NCBI RefSeq assembly: GCF_017874215.1
Contig: NZ_JAGGLB010000013.1
Location: forward strand, 1-64,000
Source: Paenibacillus eucommiae
GTDB taxonomy: Bacteria > Bacillota > Bacilli > Paenibacillales > NBRC-103111
Direction of reading: 5' to 3'
Length of the DNA stretch: 64,000 nucleotides
The notes under the pieces were generated by a model that ran no database searches, was not told the origin of the DNA, and worked only from the letters and a program-made list of their open reading frames with translations. The stretch's first letter is position 1. Each line of letters begins with the position of its first letter. Shown piece by piece: positions 52,364 to 60,513 of the stretch. Made by a program: the position numbers and the translations under genes.

Positions 52364-53512
52364 CTACTCCACATCAAAAGTATATTGGATGCTTTGCTTG
52401 GCTTCATGGCGTTCGATCGCCAATCGAATCAGTTCGTCCAGCAGCTCACTGTAGGGCTTGCCCGACCCTTTCCATAGCTGTGGATACATACTGAATGGAG
52501 TAAAGCCTGGCATCGTATTAATTTCATTAATAAAAATGGCTGAATCCTCTCTTCTCAGAAAGAAATCCACGCGTGAAAGTCCGCTTCCATCGATTGCCTG
52601 AAAAGCCCTAATGGCCATTTCTCTAAGCTGCTCAGCAATTTCTGCAGGAATTTCTGCAGGAATGACCATCGCCGAAGTCCCGTCCAAATATTTGGCCTTG
52701 TAATCATAAAATTCATTGGAGGAAACAATTTCGCCAGCCACCGATGCCTGCGCCTCCTCATTCCCCAGTATGCCGACCTCCACCTCGCGGGCATCTATGA
52801 ACTCTTCCACAATAACCTTCCGGTCATATTGAAAAGCGAACCCGACAGCCTGAAGCAGCTCCTCCTGGTTTCTTGCTTTCGTAACGCCGACGCTTGATCC
52901 CAAGTTAGCTGGTTTGACAAAGCATGGATACCCGACAGCGATTTCGATCTCCAGCAGATGATAGGACTGGTTCTTCTCCCACTGCGTTTTGGTAAAATAA
53001 CGAAATACACACTGCGGCAAGCCTTCCTGGGCGAATACCTTCTTCATCATGACCTTATCCATGCCGACCGAAGAAGCTAATACTCCAGCGCCAACATAAG
53101 GAATATCGGCCATTTCCAGCATGCCCTGTATCGTTCCGTCTTCGCCGAAGGTACCATGCAAGAGCGGGAATACCACGTCAAGTGCTTGTAAGCCGGCCGC
53201 ATCCGATGCGCCCGCTGTTTGTACAGACGAGCTGCCAAAAATAGGCGCCAGCAAGGAAGAGGTTCCCTCGCCGCCTGCAGCCCCATCCTCTAAAGAACCA
53301 GCTCCACTAAAAGTAAGAGCTTCCTTCGTCTCCACAGGGGCTTGCAAACATGCACCGCTGCTCCATTGACCCTTTTTGGATATATAGAAGGGAGTGACCT
53401 CATATTGGCTGAAATCCATAGCCTTAATGACAGCCAGTGCGGTTTGCAAGGAAACGTCATGCTCCCCTGACCTCCCACCATAGATCAGTCCGACTCGTAT
53501 TTTGCGACTCAT
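52364..53512 (-). CDS. ddl: D-alanine--D-alanine ligase
   Basis: Makes D-Ala-D-Ala for peptidoglycan. The 382-residue ATP-grasp enzyme has VGLIYGGRSGEHDVSLQTA-type N-terminus (shown in part: GGRSGEHDVSL), PLLHGTFGEDGTIQG, VKPANLGSSVGV, and FINEINTMPGFTPFSMYP. The omega loop EFYDYKAKY with Tyr and Lys points to D-Ala rather than D-lactate as second substrate. It is longer than usual because of a Ser/Gly/Ala-rich insertion at about residues 68-105. ATG 53512 follows GGAGGTAC. The next gene on the strand is the DUF2584-like one. Confidence 0.94.
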   Translation of the reverse strand: MSRKIRVGLIYGGRSGEHDVSLQTALAVIKAMDFSQYEVTPFYISKKGQWSSGACLQAPVETKEALTFSGAGSLEDGAAGGEGTSSLLAPIFGSSSVQTAGASDAAGLQALDVVFPLLHGTFGEDGTIQGMLEMADIPYVGAGVLASSVGMDKVMMKKVFAQEGLPQCVFRYFTKTQWEKNQSYHLLEIEIAVGYPCFVKPANLGSSVGVTKARNQEELLQAVGFAFQYDRKVIVEEFIDAREVEVGILGNEEAQASVAGEIVSSNEFYDYKAKYLDGTSAMVIPAEIPAEIAEQLREMAIRAFQAIDGSGLSRVDFFLRREDSAIFINEINTMPGFTPFSMYPQLWKGSGKPYSELLDELIRLAIERHEAKQSIQYTFDVE

Positions 53513-53542
53513 ATGTACCTCCGTTATAATGTTCGTATCTTT

Positions 53543-54583
53543 TTACATTTCATCCGCAATTTGCACAAAAACATACCGTGTTCGCTCCGTCCAAGCCGGT
53601 GAATCGCGGTAATCCCAATAACGGTTGCGGCTGTTGTAGGTATGCGCATTAACAAGCGGCATTCCATTGGCGTCCAGCGCTGTCACGATCGTGTTATGCT
53701 GATAACGGCCATCGCCATCCCAGTCGTAACTGATCATGTCCCCTGGCCGAAGCTCCTGCGCTTTGGACACAATCGTGCCCCGCATGCCTTTGCGGCTAGC
53801 GGCTGTAAAGCTCTGCAAACTGTGGGCCACTGCCCAGCTGAAGCTCCAAAGCTCACGGTTTCCCTGCTTGCCGCTGTACCACCAGCCCGACTCCCTTTTC
53901 CCAGTATAGTCCATGGGAGCGTTGCCTGCATAGAGGCACTGGGATACAAAGTTCGTGCAATCCACAGCAAATTCCAGATACTTCGGATTAGGCTTGTTCC
54001 ACCAGGCTTCCGCATATTGCACGACCTTATCGCGGTCATAGCGGATTTTTCTTGGGAGGATTTCTTCCTTGTTGAGTATACTATAATTTATGTAAGGAAT
54101 CGACGGCATACGTTGATGGCTCATTGAAGCTTGCTCGTCAGCCATTAAGGACAGGCTTGCCTTACCCGCTGCCGCAGATGGATGAGCATTCGCAAACTTC
54201 GGAGATTTCTCCGATTGCCTGGCTTCCGACCGCAGAACCTGCCAGCCGTTTTTTTTTCTGTTCAGTGTTACCCGTTCCAGCTCGATTCGTTCTTCAATAT
54301 GCTCTACGCGTCCGATTGCATAATGAAACGTTCTATGCAGTTGGATATCGGCAATAACCTGTGTGTCCGTCTCTTCAATTTGACTCCATTTCAAGGCCGT
54401 TTCATTACGCAGCGGCTTAGTACCGCGTTCTTGCCTTAGAAGCGCTGTCTGCCGCAGCCTGGCATGCTGATGGTCTACATACACTTTGTCTTCCAAAAGG
54501 GCAGCGAGCGGTTCGACAGAGCCTTCCAGCTCGGCTTGGTTTTTGGCATTGCCGTAGTTATAAAGTGCTTTTTTCCATGTCAT
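53543..54583 (-). CDS. Amidase-domain (Amidase_6-like) protein
   Basis: A 346-residue protein with no clear signal peptide. The C-terminal part (about 185-340) has the amidase_6 pattern: Asp-Cys in FAVDCTNFVSQCLYAG (candidate nucleophile Cys), GDMISYDWDGDGRYQHNTIVTA with the likely His, and VNAHTYNSRNRYWDYR. The N-terminal part (about 1-130) is basic and helical, possibly a wall or membrane contact. It begins with MTWKKALYNYG behind AAGGAGG. It precedes ddl by 30 nt, so both may be one transcript related to the cell wall. Confidence 0.82.
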   Translation of the reverse strand: MTWKKALYNYGNAKNQAELEGSVEPLAALLEDKVYVDHQHARLRQTALLRQERGTKPLRNETALKWSQIEETDTQVIADIQLHRTFHYAIGRVEHIEERIELERVTLNRKKNGWQVLRSEARQSEKSPKFANAHPSAAAGKASLSLMADEQASMSHQRMPSIPYINYSILNKEEILPRKIRYDRDKVVQYAEAWWNKPNPKYLEFAVDCTNFVSQCLYAGNAPMDYTGKRESGWWYSGKQGNRELWSFSWAVAHSLQSFTAASRKGMRGTIVSKAQELRPGDMISYDWDGDGRYQHNTIVTALDANGMPLVNAHTYNSRNRYWDYRDSPAWTERTRYVFVQIADEM

Positions 54584-54657
54584 GCCGAATCCTCCTTGCA
54601 GCTAAGAATTTGTTTCAATATATGTGTATGCCTAAGGAAAAATGATTCAATTTCATC

Positions 54658-54686
54658 TTTACGGAAGGTTTCCTAAAAGGTATACT
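54658..54686 (+). promoter_or_regulatory. Probable acnA promoter
   Basis: TTTACG (54658-54663), 17 nt, TATACT (54681-54686), about 70 nt upstream of the acnA start. The -35 matches consensus at four of six positions. Confidence 0.5.
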
Positions 54687-54722
54687 TAAAAGTAAGGAAA
54701 TTATGAAATTAGGTTTCACTAG

Positions 54723-54740
54723 ATGAAAATCATTCTCAAT
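54723..54740 (+). promoter_or_regulatory. Fur-box-like site in the acnA leader
   Basis: TGAAAATCATTCTCA matches the Fur consensus TGATAATCATTATCA at 13 of 15 positions. It sits between the likely start of transcription and the ribosome site AAGGAGG (54747-54753), where bound Fur would act as a roadblock. Confidence 0.5.
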
Positions 54741-54759
54741 ACAACAAGGAGGAATACCC

Positions 54760-57474
54760 ATGTCCACAAAGGATGCCTATTCCGTGCGCAAGCCGTTAAA
54801 AGTTGGAGATAAAGAGTATCATTACTACAGTCTTCCAGAATTCGAAAGCAAAGGCCACGGCACTGTAACAAATCTTCCATTTTCCATTAAGGTGCTGCTT
54901 GAAGCAGCAGTTCGCCAGTTCGACGCCAGAGCGATCACCAGCGAGCATGTAAAGCAAATTGCCAGCTGGGCAAATGGCATTGACAGCAACAAGGAAATTC
55001 CTTTCATCCCTGCTCGTATCGTGCTGCAGGATTTCACCGGAGTTCCGGTTGTCGTTGATTTGGCCGCTATGCGTTCTACAATGGCGCTTGAAGGCGGAGA
55101 TCCTAAACGGATCAACCCACTTGTTCCTGTAGATCTTGTTATTGACCACTCCGTAATGGTTGATGCCTTCGGAACTAGCGATGCTCTTGAATACAATATG
55201 AACATTGAATTCGAACGCAATGAAGAACGTTATCGTTTCCTTCGCTGGGCGCAAACTGCATTTGATAATTTCCGCGCAGTTCCTCCAGCTACAGGTATTG
55301 TTCACCAAGTTAACCTAGAGTACCTGGCTTCTGTTGCTGCTACCAAAACAATCGATGGTGAAACAGTCGTCTACCCGGATTCCCTCGTGGGAACTGACTC
55401 CCACACAACCATGATCAACGGTCTTGGTATCGTAGGCTGGGGAGTAGGCGGAATTGAAGCTGAAGCAGGAATGCTTGGACAACCGCTTTACTTTGTTGCT
55501 CCTGAAGTTATCGGCTTTAAATTGACTGGCAGTCTTTCTGAAGGCGCAACAGCTACTGACCTTGCCCTTACAGTGACACAAATTCTTCGTAAAAAAGGCG
55601 TTGTAGGTAAATTCGTAGAGTTCTACGGTCCAGGACTTAGCAACATCAGCCTGGCTGACCGCGCCACTGTAGCTAACATGGCACCAGAATACGGCGCCAC
55701 TATCGGCTTCTTCCCTGTAGATAAAGAAACACTAAGATATTTGGAAACAACAGGCCGCGAGAAAGAACAAATCGCACTCGTTGAGTCCTACTACAGAGCA
55801 CAAGGCATGTTCCGTACTGACAGCACGCCTGACCCTGTATTTACTGACACAATGGAGCTTGACCTTTCAACTGTAGTTCCAAGCTTAGCAGGACCTAAAC
55901 GTCCACAAGACCGCATTGAGCTTACAGCTATGAAGGATTCCTTCAACTCGATCGTCCGCACCCCTATTGATAAAGGCGGATACGGATTAACTGAGGAAAA
56001 GATTACTGAAAGCATCGATGTTGACTACGGCAATGGTGAAGTTGTTAAAATGAGCGCTGGTGCAGTCGTTATCGCCGCCATCACTTCATGTACAAACACT
56101 TCGAACCCTAGCGTTATGATCGCTGCAGGATTGCTGGCTAAGAAAGCTGTAGCACGTGGCCTAAGAAAACCAGCTTACGTGAAAAGCTCTTTAACACCAG
56201 GCTCCCTGGTTGTTACCGAATATTTGATTAAAGCAGGCTTGCTTGAATCTCTGGAAGCACTTGGCTTCCATCTTGCTGGATATGGCTGTGCGACTTGTAT
56301 CGGAAACTCCGGTCCATTGCCAGACGCTGTTAGCCAAGCCATCGCAGATAACGATATGACTGTTGCTGCCGTCTTGTCCGGTAACCGGAACTTTGAAGGC
56401 CGCGTACATGCTCAAGTTAAAGCTAACTACCTGGCATCACCACCGCTAGTTGTTGCTTATGCTCTTGCTGGAACTGTGAACATTGATTTGACCAATGATC
56501 CTATCGGTTACGATCAAAGCAATCATCCAGTATACTTGAAGGACATCTGGCCTTCCAATCTGGAAATTCAAGAATCACTTGGAGCTTCCATGAATGCCGA
56601 TATGTTCCGTGATAAATATAAAAACGTATTCCGCGCTAACGAGCGTTGGAACGCCATTCCGATTCCTGAAGGCGAGCTTTATGAGTGGGATAGCAGCTCC
56701 ACTTACATCCAAGAGCCTTCCTTCTTCACCGACCTTGGCACCGTGCTTGACGATATCGCAGACATCCGCAGCGCAAAAACACTTGCCCTGCTGGGAGATT
56801 CCGTAACAACGGATCATATCTCACCTGCTGGTAACATCAAGACAGACAGCCCTGCTGGTGAATATTTGCTGGAGCACGGCGTTAAGAAAGTTGATTTCAA
56901 CTCTTACGGCTCCCGCCGCGGCAATCACGAAGTTATGATGCGCGGAACTTTCGCCAACATCCGGATCCGCAACCAGGTTGCTCCGGGAACAGAAGGCGGC
57001 GTTACGACTTACCTGCCAACGAATGAAGTGATGTCCATCTATGATGCTTCCATGAAGTATCAAGCCGAAGGACAAAACCTGGTCGTTATCGCCGGTAAAG
57101 AGTACGGAACCGGAAGCTCCCGTGACTGGGCTGCCAAAGGTACATTCCTGCTAGGAGTAAAAGCTGTTATCGCCGAGAGCTTCGAGCGTATTCACCGCAG
57201 CAACCTTGTAGGCATGGGCGTTCTTCCTCTGCAATTCATGGAAGGTATGGGCTGGCAAACACTCAGCATCACAGGACGCGAAACCTTCGACATTACTGGT
57301 CTGAGCAACGATGTTCAGCCTGGTTCAACTGTGAAAGTAACAGCTACCCGTGAAGATGGAACAACTTTTGATTTCAACGTACTCGTTCGTCTGGACAGCA
57401 TGGTTGACGTAGACTACTACCGTAATGGTGGTATCCTGCAAACCGTTCTTCGCTCGATGATCGCTGATATTTAA
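54760..57474 (+). CDS. acnA: Aconitate hydratase A
   Basis: Interconverts citrate and isocitrate in the TCA cycle; members of this clade can also bind RNA when the cluster is lost. The 904-residue protein is full length. The [4Fe-4S] ligands are Cys444 in SCTNTSNPS and Cys510 and Cys513 in GCATCIGN. Other marks are LVGTDSHTTMINGLG (about 209-223) and GKEYGTGSSRDWAAKG (about 778-793) in the swivel domain. ATG follows AAGGAGG. The leader has a Fur-box-like site. A short inverted repeat (TTGAATCC-CA-GGATTCAA, 57483-57500) and a bidirectional terminator follow. Confidence 0.97.
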   Translation: MSTKDAYSVRKPLKVGDKEYHYYSLPEFESKGHGTVTNLPFSIKVLLEAAVRQFDARAITSEHVKQIASWANGIDSNKEIPFIPARIVLQDFTGVPVVVDLAAMRSTMALEGGDPKRINPLVPVDLVIDHSVMVDAFGTSDALEYNMNIEFERNEERYRFLRWAQTAFDNFRAVPPATGIVHQVNLEYLASVAATKTIDGETVVYPDSLVGTDSHTTMINGLGIVGWGVGGIEAEAGMLGQPLYFVAPEVIGFKLTGSLSEGATATDLALTVTQILRKKGVVGKFVEFYGPGLSNISLADRATVANMAPEYGATIGFFPVDKETLRYLETTGREKEQIALVESYYRAQGMFRTDSTPDPVFTDTMELDLSTVVPSLAGPKRPQDRIELTAMKDSFNSIVRTPIDKGGYGLTEEKITESIDVDYGNGEVVKMSAGAVVIAAITSCTNTSNPSVMIAAGLLAKKAVARGLRKPAYVKSSLTPGSLVVTEYLIKAGLLESLEALGFHLAGYGCATCIGNSGPLPDAVSQAIADNDMTVAAVLSGNRNFEGRVHAQVKANYLASPPLVVAYALAGTVNIDLTNDPIGYDQSNHPVYLKDIWPSNLEIQESLGASMNADMFRDKYKNVFRANERWNAIPIPEGELYEWDSSSTYIQEPSFFTDLGTVLDDIADIRSAKTLALLGDSVTTDHISPAGNIKTDSPAGEYLLEHGVKKVDFNSYGSRRGNHEVMMRGTFANIRIRNQVAPGTEGGVTTYLPTNEVMSIYDASMKYQAEGQNLVVIAGKEYGTGSSRDWAAKGTFLLGVKAVIAESFERIHRSNLVGMGVLPLQFMEGMGWQTLSITGRETFDITGLSNDVQPGSTVKVTATREDGTTFDFNVLVRLDSMVDVDYYRNGGILQTVLRSMIADI

Positions 57475-57514
57475 TACACAAGTTGAATCCCAGGATTCAA
57501 TGGTTAACATAAAT

Positions 57515-57556
57515 AAGCGGCTTCCGAATTTGCGCGTGCGCAACGGGAAGCCGCTT
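57515..57556. terminator. Bidirectional terminator between acnA and the TPR gene
   Basis: AAGCGGCTTCC pairs with GGAAGCCGCTT, with a second inner stem TTGCGC/GCGCAA. A/T tracts lie on both sides. It sits between convergent genes. Confidence 0.85.
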
Positions 57557-57564
57557 GTTTGTAT

Positions 57565-58329
57565 TTAGTCCAATTCAGCTCGTGAAAATAAATCGCGAAT
57601 CAGCGTGTCGTTCTCACAAGCATCCTTAAAGCCTGCAGCAAATCTTTGCATGGCTTCTTTGTTGTCTGTATAAGCAGCAAACATACCCGCTTCCGGATCA
57701 AATTTAATAATACCTACCAAATCTGGCATTTTCTCCTCAAGAAACACTGCCGCTAATGAAGCCCAATCATAACCATTCCCCTCAAAACCTTCCGCCGCTC
57801 TAGCCTGAAAAATATCGTCCTTATAAGTGCCAACAGACAAAATCAAGGACTGGTTTCCACCTTTATGCGAAACTAACATAAATGGATTTAGTTCATCTTC
57901 GATAATTTCCCCATCTTCAGCTTCAACCGCAGCAAAGGTATCTTCTTCTATACCGCTAGCCTCGCTTGCGTTTCTGTCAACGGCACGACGGCTCCCTTCC
58001 AAAAGCATCTTGGCCACCGAATCCTTAGGGTCCAGCTTTAAAACTTGTTCAAATGCTTGTATGGCTTCCTCGTACTGTTCCGAGTAATAATGAGCATATC
58101 CTACGCGAAAATGCCAAAGAGGATCGCTTTCGCCCTGCTCCTGCACAGATAAAAGAATTTCAAGTGCTTCCTTATGCTTGTCCAGATTATTCAACGCCCT
58201 TGCCAAATGATTAAGCAAGTCATAATCTCTGTCCGCTTCGGGAATTTGCTTGATTTTATGTATAATTTTTTTATATTCACTATTTTCATGCCAAAGGTTG
58301 AGCTGTTGCAATAATTCATTATCCATCAT
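57565..58329 (-). CDS. TPR protein with Imm51-like C-terminal domain
   Basis: A 254-residue protein. The N-terminal part (about 1-125) has three tetratricopeptide units, one ending in the classic YAHYYSEQYEEAIQAFEQVL-type helix pair. After an acidic linker (EEDTFAAVEAEDGEIIEDE), the C-terminal 105 residues contain GNGYDWASLAAVFLEEKMP and FDPEAGMFAAYTD, which I recognise as the Imm51 immunity-domain pattern. Such domains neutralise polymorphic toxins, but no toxin gene lies nearby. Start ATG 58329 follows AGAGG. It converges with acnA. Confidence 0.78.
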   Translation of the reverse strand: MMDNELLQQLNLWHENSEYKKIIHKIKQIPEADRDYDLLNHLARALNNLDKHKEALEILLSVQEQGESDPLWHFRVGYAHYYSEQYEEAIQAFEQVLKLDPKDSVAKMLLEGSRRAVDRNASEASGIEEDTFAAVEAEDGEIIEDELNPFMLVSHKGGNQSLILSVGTYKDDIFQARAAEGFEGNGYDWASLAAVFLEEKMPDLVGIIKFDPEAGMFAAYTDNKEAMQRFAAGFKDACENDTLIRDLFSRAELD

Positions 58330-58404
58330 TATGGCCTCTTTTCTATGAATCAAATTTGTTCCAATAGTTCTAGCGTAAATACTTTTACTATCTTTTGCAA
58401 GTAA

Positions 58405-58430
58405 AGCAATAGCAATAGCAATAGCAATAG
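58405..58430. repeat. AATAGC hexanucleotide tandem repeat
   Basis: Four units of AGCAAT follow each other in the divergent gap between the TPR gene and the YwaF-type gene. A length-variable simple repeat; no function is evident. Confidence 0.7.
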
Positions 58431-58558
58431 CCAGCCATAGAAACCAATAGCCAGGATTGATAGAGAAACTTACTTTATCCGGTCAGGCAGCAGCAAATTA
58501 GGTCTTTCGGAAACCGGTCCTTTCCTGTAGAATAGCAAGCATATCAGGATGAAAGGGA

Positions 58559-59329
58559 ATGATTACTATTTTTGATCCAAATTATCCGTATGAAATGGTG
58601 ATGTTCTCAACAACTCATTGGGTGACAATAATCTTAATTTTCTTCATCATACTGAGCCTCTATGTATTCAGGCGCCCTATTCGTTCCAATCCCTCTTTAA
58701 AAAAAGGTGTTAAAGCTGCCATTCTCGGCTCGTTAGTTGTTCCGGAGGTTATGCTTCACATATGGTATATTTCTAATGGCATCTGGGATAGCAGTTACTC
58801 CTTACCGCTTGAGCTCTGCAGCTTTTCTTTATTCGCCGGAATCCTCCTGCTTTTGAGGCCCCATCAGCTTTTATATGAATTTGTGTTCTTTGCTGGAGTT
58901 AGCGGCGCTTTCCTGGCTATTGTGACACCCAACCTGGATTATCCCTTTCCACACTTCCGCTTTTCACACTTTTTCATCGTACATATGGGTATTATTCTGG
59001 CGGCTATGTACATGTCCTGGATCGAGCAGCTTCGGCCAACATGGAAATCGATTCCTAGAACCATGATTCTTATTAACCTGTTTGTCGTTTTGGTAATCGG
59101 AATGAACCTTTTACTTGACGCCAATTACATGTTCCTGATGAGAAAACCTAGTACCGTGTCTTTAATAGATGTTTTGGGGCCGCATCCTTACTATCTCATA
59201 TCCGAAGAATTTGTTGCCCTGCTCTTTTTCACACTGATCTACTTCTTTTTTTACCAAGTGCCTAAGTATTTTAAGAAAAGAGAGCAAGGGCAAGGCAACC
59301 AGGTGAAAAAGAGCGGAAACTTCAAGTGA
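58559..59329 (+). CDS. YwaF-type (TIGR02206 family) integral membrane protein
   Basis: A 256-residue protein with seven predicted hydrophobic segments. Family-like features are STTHWVTIILIFFI at the first helix, SLPLELCSFSLFAGILLL, FFAGVSGAFLAIVTPNLDYPFPHFRFSHFF, and NYMFLMRKPSTVSLIDVLGPHPYYL near the C-terminus (each seen in part). The tail is Lys/Gln-rich and cytoplasmic. ATG 58559 follows AAAGGGA closely. Function of the family is unknown. Confidence 0.85.
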   Translation: MITIFDPNYPYEMVMFSTTHWVTIILIFFIILSLYVFRRPIRSNPSLKKGVKAAILGSLVVPEVMLHIWYISNGIWDSSYSLPLELCSFSLFAGILLLLRPHQLLYEFVFFAGVSGAFLAIVTPNLDYPFPHFRFSHFFIVHMGIILAAMYMSWIEQLRPTWKSIPRTMILINLFVVLVIGMNLLLDANYMFLMRKPSTVSLIDVLGPHPYYLISEEFVALLFFTLIYFFFYQVPKYFKKREQGQGNQVKKSGNFK

Positions 59330-59686
59330 GGGAAAATAAGGAGGATATTAGGGGGATATGATGGAAAATGAGGGACAAATGAGGTATGAACGAGGAGCAA
59401 TCAAGGGACAAACGATGGATAAGCGATGGACAAACGAGGAGCAATCGGCTTCCCTCTGTTAAACGGACAAACAGCAAGGGCTTCCTCCTGAAACTAGACG
59501 AAAAAGTTAGCCGAACTGGCATCTCATGCTTCTTTAACGATGAAAAACATCATTATCGAGCCCGAGTTGCGGTGCATACTCCCTTTAGCGATGAAAAACA
59601 TCGTTAAAAGGAGAGCCGCGCCAAGGGGCAGGCTGCTCTTAAGCCTGATTACTGGACTTCAAACAAAAAGTCCCCCGCTCCTCGTT
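59330..59686. other. Intergenic region with purine-rich direct repeats
   Basis: From 59380 to 59450 related units such as CGAGGAGCAATC and GGACAAACGA recur. Two palindromes follow (59533-59608). No gene is visible, only short frames without ribosome sites. Confidence 0.6.
59533..59608. repeat. Palindrome cluster (TTTAACGATG family), cluster 5, two copies
   Basis: Copies at 59533-59556 (right arm decayed to CATCATTAT) and 59584-59608 (one G for A in the left arm). The flanks are not clearly related to the mosaic element, so the palindrome can occur on its own. Confidence 0.85.
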
Positions 59687-60463
59687 TTATTTTCTGAAGC
59701 TTCTTTCATAGTCTTCGAAACGAATTTTTCTAATTTGCTTCCGGTCTGAGGTTCGAACAATTATTCCCTCGGACTTCCCAGCAGCATCCATTCCCACTTG
59801 TGTTTCACTAAACTGTTTAAGAAATGAGTAGGTCTCATTTAAAGTTACCGGAAAATCAGCACCATTCACTTTCTTCAACAGTGGAGCAGACTTCAACTGC
59901 AGCTTATCAACAAATTCAAGCTTTTCAGCTTCCTTGCAGAAGGGTTGATGGCCATGATCGCGCCACTCCGCAATTTTTTCTTGCGGTAATGAAAGGAGAT
60001 GATCTAACTCCCTTTGATTTAAGGAGAACACATCAAACACGCGATAATCTTGAATTTTAGTTTCTGTATAGTTTTTCGCTGATTTCGTCTTGCCTCCGTA
60101 AGATTCTTGGAATATGACAGTTAATGCCCAGTCGTTATTAGAGAAAATTGTATCAACAAATTTATCAGCCAGCGGCTTAAGAAATTCTGCAATATTGCCA
60201 TAAGGGTTGCCGATTCTGTCTCCCTTTGCAAATAGTAGTTCCTCTCTGGAGCCGATGAGATAATCAATTTCTTTGTCATTATTTTTGAAAACAATAATCC
60301 TCGAGTTCTCGCCGTCTACTTTTTCATATACGTATACTTCCTCTAAAGGAGAGAATCCCTTCGACTCAGATAGCTCATCGGTTAAACGCCCTCTTTCACC
60401 CAATTGATGATAGGTAAGGATACTGGGATATTTAGTTAAAGAGTTAATTTTCTTCAAATCCAT
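59687..60463 (-). CDS. RNA ligase family protein (Rnl2-like nucleotidyltransferase)
   Basis: A 258-residue protein with the ordered motifs of covalent nucleotidyltransferases. Motif I is YEKVDGENSRI with the adenylated Lys (near residue 48). A motif III-like FDVF lies in YRVFDVFSLNQ (about 142-152), motif IV is EGIIVRT (about 236-242) and motif V is RKIRFEDY (about 247-254). It would join or repair RNA ends using ATP. The start MDLKKIN follows AGGAGATG and a six-fold repeat of the same AGGAGAT unit. There is no obvious partner kinase or end-healing enzyme beside it. Confidence 0.82.
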   Translation of the reverse strand: MDLKKINSLTKYPSILTYHQLGERGRLTDELSESKGFSPLEEVYVYEKVDGENSRIIVFKNNDKEIDYLIGSREELLFAKGDRIGNPYGNIAEFLKPLADKFVDTIFSNNDWALTVIFQESYGGKTKSAKNYTETKIQDYRVFDVFSLNQRELDHLLSLPQEKIAEWRDHGHQPFCKEAEKLEFVDKLQLKSAPLLKKVNGADFPVTLNETYSFLKQFSETQVGMDAAGKSEGIIVRTSDRKQIRKIRFEDYERSFRK

Positions 60464-60471
60464 TGGTTTTC

Positions 60472-60513
60472 ATCTCCTATCTCCTATCTCCTATCTCCTA
60501 TCTCCTATCTCCT
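60472..60513 (-). repeat. Six tandem 7-bp repeats forming a reiterated Shine-Dalgarno
   Basis: On the minus strand AGGAGAT repeats six times without error. The last copy is the ribosome site of the RNA ligase gene, 9 nt before its ATG. The first copy encodes the last Arg and stop codon of the upstream gene. A slippage-prone repeat of this kind could change translation of the ligase or spacing of the two genes. Confidence 0.92.
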
